A DNA stretch of 64,000 nt, taken from positions 930,001 to 994,000 of the forward strand of contig NZ_JANRMI010000001.1 in NCBI RefSeq assembly GCF_029531655.1, given 5' to 3'. Below, in pieces: positions 60,745-64,000 of the stretch. The translations under genes and the position numbers were made by a program. Source of the DNA: Bdellovibrio svalbardensis. GTDB taxonomy: Bacteria > Bdellovibrionota > Bdellovibrionia > Bdellovibrionales > Bdellovibrionaceae. The notes under the pieces were generated by a model. It was not told where the DNA came from. It made no database searches and saw only the letters and a program-made list of their open reading frames with translations. Within the stretch, counting starts at the first letter, position 1; each line of letters opens with the position of its first letter.

Positions 60745-60820
60745 GAGATATCTAGTTGTCAGGATTACGGATTTTCACTATTACTTAATGATAGCTAATT
60801 GAAATTGCAGAGGTGTATTT

Positions 60821-61384
60821 ATGCACAACAATCCAGTGCAGGGTTCAGCGTCGCATGGCGGGGCTTCAGGAACTCAAGCAGTAGATGATATGTCGCGAGA
60901 TTTCGCGTTCACATCGAAGATCGATCACATCGTAGCATGGGGTCGTAAAAATTCTTTGTGGCCAATGCCGTATGGTACTGCTTGTTGCGGTATCGAATTC
61001 ATGTCGGTGATGGGGCCGAAGTATGACCTAGCTCGTTTCGGAGCTGAGGTTGCACGCTTCTCTCCACGTCAAGCCGATCTTCTTGTTGTTGCGGGTACGA
61101 TCACAGAGAAAATGGCTCCGGTCATCACTCGTATCTACCAACAAATGCTTGAACCAAAATACGTCATCGCAATGGGCGCATGTGCAAGCTCTGGTGGTTT
61201 CTACCGCGCTTACCACGTTCTTCAAGGCGTAGACAAAGTTATCCCTGTCGATGTTTACATCCCAGGTTGCCCTCCAACACCAGAGGCGGTGATGGACGGT
61301 ATCATGGCTTTGCAACGTATGATCGCTACAAATACTCCACGCCCTTGGAAAACAAACTGGAAGAGTCCATATGAGCAAGCTTGA
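60821..61384 (+). CDS. nuoB: NADH dehydrogenase I subunit B
   Basis: A 187-residue subunit that carries the N2 [4Fe-4S] cluster: C55 and C56 in [12 protein letters not shown]121 in [10 protein letters not shown]150 in [10 protein letters not shown]. It hands electrons to quinone in complex I. An N-terminal tail of ~25 residues ([14 protein letters not shown]) is not usual. Start 60821 has AGAGG upstream. The stop overlaps nuoCD by 14 bases. No nuoA gene is seen upstream of it. Confidence 0.95.
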   Translation: MHNNPVQGSASHGGASGTQAVDDMSRDFAFTSKIDHIVAWGRKNSLWPMPYGTACCGIEFMSVMGPKYDLARFGAEVARFSPRQADLLVVAGTITEKMAPVITRIYQQMLEPKYVIAMGACASSGGFYRAYHVLQGVDKVIPVDVYIPGCPPTPEAVMDGIMALQRMIATNTPRPWKTNWKSPYEQA

Positions 61385-63053
61385 GACTTTAAAACAAAAC
61401 CTAGCTGGTAAGTTCAAGGTTGAGAATTTCAAATTCACTCACGCTGTAGGTGATGACATTCTTGAGGTTCCAAAAGAAGACGCTCCGAAAGTGATTCTTT
61501 TCCTAAAGGAAACCGGCCAATTCGACTTCTTGATGGACGTATGCGGAGTGGATTATCCAACTCGCGAAAAACGTTTTGATGTCGTTTACAATTTATTCTC
61601 TTCAAAAGACAACTCTCGTTTGCGTATCAAAGCGCAAGTGGGCGAAGGCGAGTCTATCGGAACTGCGATTCCCGCTTTCCGCGGTGCTGACTGGTTTGAG
61701 CGCGAAGCTTATGACATGTTCGGTATCATCTTTGATGGCCATCCAAATCTGCGCAGAATTTTGACTCACCACCAATTCGTGGGTCATCCACTTCGTAAAG
61801 ACTACGATGCCAATCACCAACAGGCTTGTACGACTTCTTTGCCAATTCATTTCAACAACGAGCCGGGCTCTCCTGGTAACGTATTGAATGATAAATATGT
61901 TCCTTTGAACATCGGTCCGGCCCATACAGCAATGCATGGAACTCTTCGTGTGATGGCTGAAATGGACGGGGAGACTATCGTTCGTTGTAACAACGAAATC
62001 GGGTACCTTCACCGTTGTTTCGAAAAAATGGCGGAAACTCATCCGTACAATCAAGTTATCCCTTATACAGATCGTTTGAACTATTGCTCGGCGCCGATGA
62101 ATAACATCGGATATTGCAAAGCGGTTGAGCGTATCTTGGGTGTGGAAATTCCAGCGAAGGCGCAGGCAATGCGTGTGATCCTGGCGGAACTTTCTCGTAT
62201 CATCGACCATACGATTGCTATCGGTACGGGCGCGATGGACTTGGGTGCTTTGACTTCATTCTTCTTCATGTTCGGACTTCGTGAGCAAGTTTACGGCTTG
62301 TTCGAAAAACTTTGCGGAGCTCGTTTGACTGTATCTATGACTCGCGTCGGTGGTATGGCTCAAGATGCGCCGGAAGGCTGGTACGATGAGGTTTTGGCAC
62401 TTTGTAAAGAAATTCGCAGAGGCACAGACGAGATGGCTTCGATGGTTTTGGATAACAAAATCTTCATCAACCGTACTCGTGGTGTTTGTCCAGTAAGCGC
62501 GGCTGACGCTATTCAATGGGGCTATACCGGTCCTTTGCTTCGCGCAGCGGGCGTGAACTTGGATTTGCGTAAAGCGACTCCTTATTATGGATATGATTCA
62601 TTGGATTTCGACGTTCCAGTTGGAACTTCTGGTGATATCTATGACCGTTACCTTGTTCGTTTCGAGGAAATGCGTCAGTCCGTTCGTATCGTTGAACAAG
62701 TCTGCAAAAACGTTCCTGGTGGCGATTACACAATCCGCGACAAAGGCATCGTTCTTCCAGAGAAAAAAGACGTTTACGGCAATATCGAAGGTTTGATGAA
62801 TCACTTCATGTTGATCATTAAAGGTCTTCGCCCACCAGTGGGTGAAGTCTACGATGCAACAGAAGCAGCGAATGGTGAGCTTGGTTTCTATCTCGTAAGT
62901 GATGGTTCCGCGAATCCATATCGTTTGAAAGTTCGTCCACCGTGCTTCGCGATCTATCAGTCTTATCCGACGGTAGTAAAAGGGGCTCAATTGGCAGACG
63001 CGATCGCAACAATCGCTTCTATGAACCTTATTGCCGGCGAACTTGATCGCTAA
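61371..63053 (+). CDS. nuoCD: NADH dehydrogenase I fused subunits C and D
   Basis: A 560-residue fusion. Residues about 1-150 are NuoC (30-kDa; [19 protein letters not shown], [13 protein letters not shown]) and about 175-560 are NuoD (49-kDa; [38 protein letters not shown], and the C-terminal [20 protein letters not shown]). NuoD helps to bind quinone. GPAHTAMHG replaces the more common GPQHPSTHG-like signature. Fused C-D is known from Escherichia and some other bacteria. Confidence 0.94.
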   Translation: MSKLETLKQNLAGKFKVENFKFTHAVGDDILEVPKEDAPKVILFLKETGQFDFLMDVCGVDYPTREKRFDVVYNLFSSKDNSRLRIKAQVGEGESIGTAIPAFRGADWFEREAYDMFGIIFDGHPNLRRILTHHQFVGHPLRKDYDANHQQACTTSLPIHFNNEPGSPGNVLNDKYVPLNIGPAHTAMHGTLRVMAEMDGETIVRCNNEIGYLHRCFEKMAETHPYNQVIPYTDRLNYCSAPMNNIGYCKAVERILGVEIPAKAQAMRVILAELSRIIDHTIAIGTGAMDLGALTSFFFMFGLREQVYGLFEKLCGARLTVSMTRVGGMAQDAPEGWYDEVLALCKEIRRGTDEMASMVLDNKIFINRTRGVCPVSAADAIQWGYTGPLLRAAGVNLDLRKATPYYGYDSLDFDVPVGTSGDIYDRYLVRFEEMRQSVRIVEQVCKNVPGGDYTIRDKGIVLPEKKDVYGNIEGLMNHFMLIIKGLRPPVGEVYDATEAANGELGFYLVSDGSANPYRLKVRPPCFAIYQSYPTVVKGAQLADAIATIASMNLIAGELDR

Positions 63054-63071
63054 TTTTTGGGGTAAGTAACA

Positions 63072-63545
63072 ATGTTTAAACTTTCTGAACAAGGTTTGGC
63101 TGACGTAAAAAAAGAACTCGCTCGCTACGAAGCGCGTGAGTCTGCGATCATTCCAAGTCTTTATATTGCTCAAAAAGAAAATAAAGGCTTCATCACGCCG
63201 GATATTATCCGTCACTTGTCTCAAGTGATGGATATTCCTGAGGCGCGTATCAATGAAGTTTTCAAGTTCTATACGATGTTCAACCAAAAGCCTGTGGGTA
63301 AATACCATGTGCAAGTGTGCACAAATATTTCCTGCGCTTTGGAAGGTGGCCGTGAAATGGCTTCCCACATCTGTCATGAACTTGGCGTGAAATACAATGA
63401 AGTGACTGCGGACGGTCGTTTCACAGTTAGCAAAGTTGAGTGCTTGGGTTCTTGTGGAACTGCGCCAATGATGCAAGTGAACGACACTTATCACGAAAAA
63501 CTCACTCCAGAGACTGCAATGAATCTCTTGAGAGGTATGAAATAA
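63072..63545 (+). CDS. nuoE: NADH dehydrogenase I subunit E
   Basis: A 157-residue subunit with the [2Fe-2S] cluster ligands C83, C88 ([12 protein letters not shown]), C124 and C128 ([11 protein letters not shown]). It sits in the NADH-oxidising arm with NuoF and NuoG. It follows nuoCD by 18 bases with GGGGTAAG as ribosome site and overlaps the nuoF start by one base. Confidence 0.94.
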   Translation: MFKLSEQGLADVKKELARYEARESAIIPSLYIAQKENKGFITPDIIRHLSQVMDIPEARINEVFKFYTMFNQKPVGKYHVQVCTNISCALEGGREMASHICHELGVKYNEVTADGRFTVSKVECLGSCGTAPMMQVNDTYHEKLTPETAMNLLRGMK

Positions 63546-64000
63546 TGGCTGAAGTAAAACTACTTACAGAATTCTATCATTTGCCAGAATATCAAACTTT
63601 GGCGGGTTACAAAGCTAAAGGCGGCTATGCAGTTTTGCCGACAGCTTTGAAAATGCAACCTCAAGCGATCATCGACGAAGTGAAAGCTTCTGGTCTTCGC
63701 GGTCGTGGTGGCGCGGGTTTCCCGACGGGTATGAAATGGGGCTTCTTGCCGAAAAACGGTGAGCCTCGCTATTTGTTGTGCAATGCCGATGAAGGTGAGC
63801 CTGGTACATTCAAAGATCGTATGATGATGGAGCGTGCTCCTCACCAATTGATCGAAGGTATGATCATCTCGGCTTTCGCAGTGGGATCTCATAAAGGTTA
63901 TATCTACGTTCGTGGTGAATACGTTTACCCGATCGAAGTTTTGAATAAAGCGATCAAAGAAGCTTACGATGCAGGTCTTCTTGGTAAAAACATCTTGGGT
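63545..64000 (+). CDS. nuoF: NADH dehydrogenase I subunit F (partial, runs off the window)
   Basis: The first ~152 codons of NuoF, cut by the window edge. The FMN/NADH-binding motif [15 protein letters not shown] (about 49-63) and [14 protein letters not shown] are present. NuoF binds FMN and the NADH. The ATG overlaps the nuoE stop. Confidence 0.94.
   Translation, partial: MAEVKLLTEFYHLPEYQTLAGYKAKGGYAVLPTALKMQPQAIIDEVKASGLRGRGGAGFPTGMKWGFLPKNGEPRYLLCNADEGEPGTFKDRMMMERAPHQLIEGMIISAFAVGSHKGYIYVRGEYVYPIEVLNKAIKEAYDAGLLGKNILG

Overview
The window looks like chromosome of a predatory Bdellovibrionota bacterium (Bdellovibrio or a near relative). The reasons are the dense run of lipoproteins and secreted proteases, an outer-membrane module resembling the deltaproteobacterial gliding apparatus, several c-di-GMP/chemotaxis-type domains, the GFQNC lipobox variant, an L,D-transpeptidase of the YkuD_2 type, and the general protein character. 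This is inference from protein content; no rRNA or tRNA gene is visible.

Layout. 1-3.5 kb: the 3' end of an AddA-like helicase-nuclease, then a 2.3-kb segment with a zinc-motif lipoprotein and an HNH endonuclease, bounded by two near-identical 30-bp direct repeats. 3.5-10.4 kb (minus): a giant HExxHxxGxxH metalloprotease lipoprotein, a secreted HAD protein and a beta-barrel protein. 10.5-15.3 kb: RNase HI with a C-terminal hybrid-binding domain, an SDR enzyme, a long perfect palindrome, then a minus-strand set nadB / alpha-beta hydrolase / lipoprotein. 15.4-27.6 kb: a tightly coupled plus-strand operon: histidine kinase, degenerate GGDEF protein, alanine racemase, MlaE-MlaF-MCE lipid transporter, GYF_2/TPR membrane protein, lipoprotein, YhaM-like nuclease, serine acetyltransferase, DUF962 protein.

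27.7-38.6 kb: two small genes, a triple tandem palindrome ahead of a stand-alone ribosomal protein S4 gene, a minus-strand set HAD / RsmI-like / HrpB, a PhnD-PhnC-PhnE uptake system, a thioesterase, a receiver-CheX fusion and a GYF_2-GYF_2-PilZ protein. 38.6-51.1 kb: a VWA lipoprotein, a heterodimeric ABC exporter with one degenerate ATP site, an XRE-type regulator, an L,D-transpeptidase-like protein, a TetR regulator divergent from an OMF-RND efflux pair that lacks an adaptor gene, and a MarR regulator.

51.1-54.1 kb is the most striking accessory locus: a cysteine-rich copper-storage (Csp-like) protein converges on a YceI-BufA-BufB(MNIO/DUF692)-BufC(DUF2063) operon, i.e. a bufferin-type RiPP pathway probably used for copper handling. 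54.3-58.0 kb: lipoprotein, beta-barrel, TPR protein, small periplasmic protein, second beta-barrel, overlapping one another, reminiscent of the Glt gliding outer-membrane module. 58.1-60.6 kb: a secreted lipoprotein and a subtilase. 60.7-64 kb: a clear sigma70-type promoter and the start of the NADH dehydrogenase operon (nuoB, nuoCD, nuoE, nuoF, truncated by the window edge).

A recurrent non-coding theme is a family of short palindromes (ACTCCGAC-loop-GTCGGAGT and CTACACCC-loop-GGGTGTAG types) lying at gene ends. Several of them supply the last codons and the TAG stop of the gene they touch.
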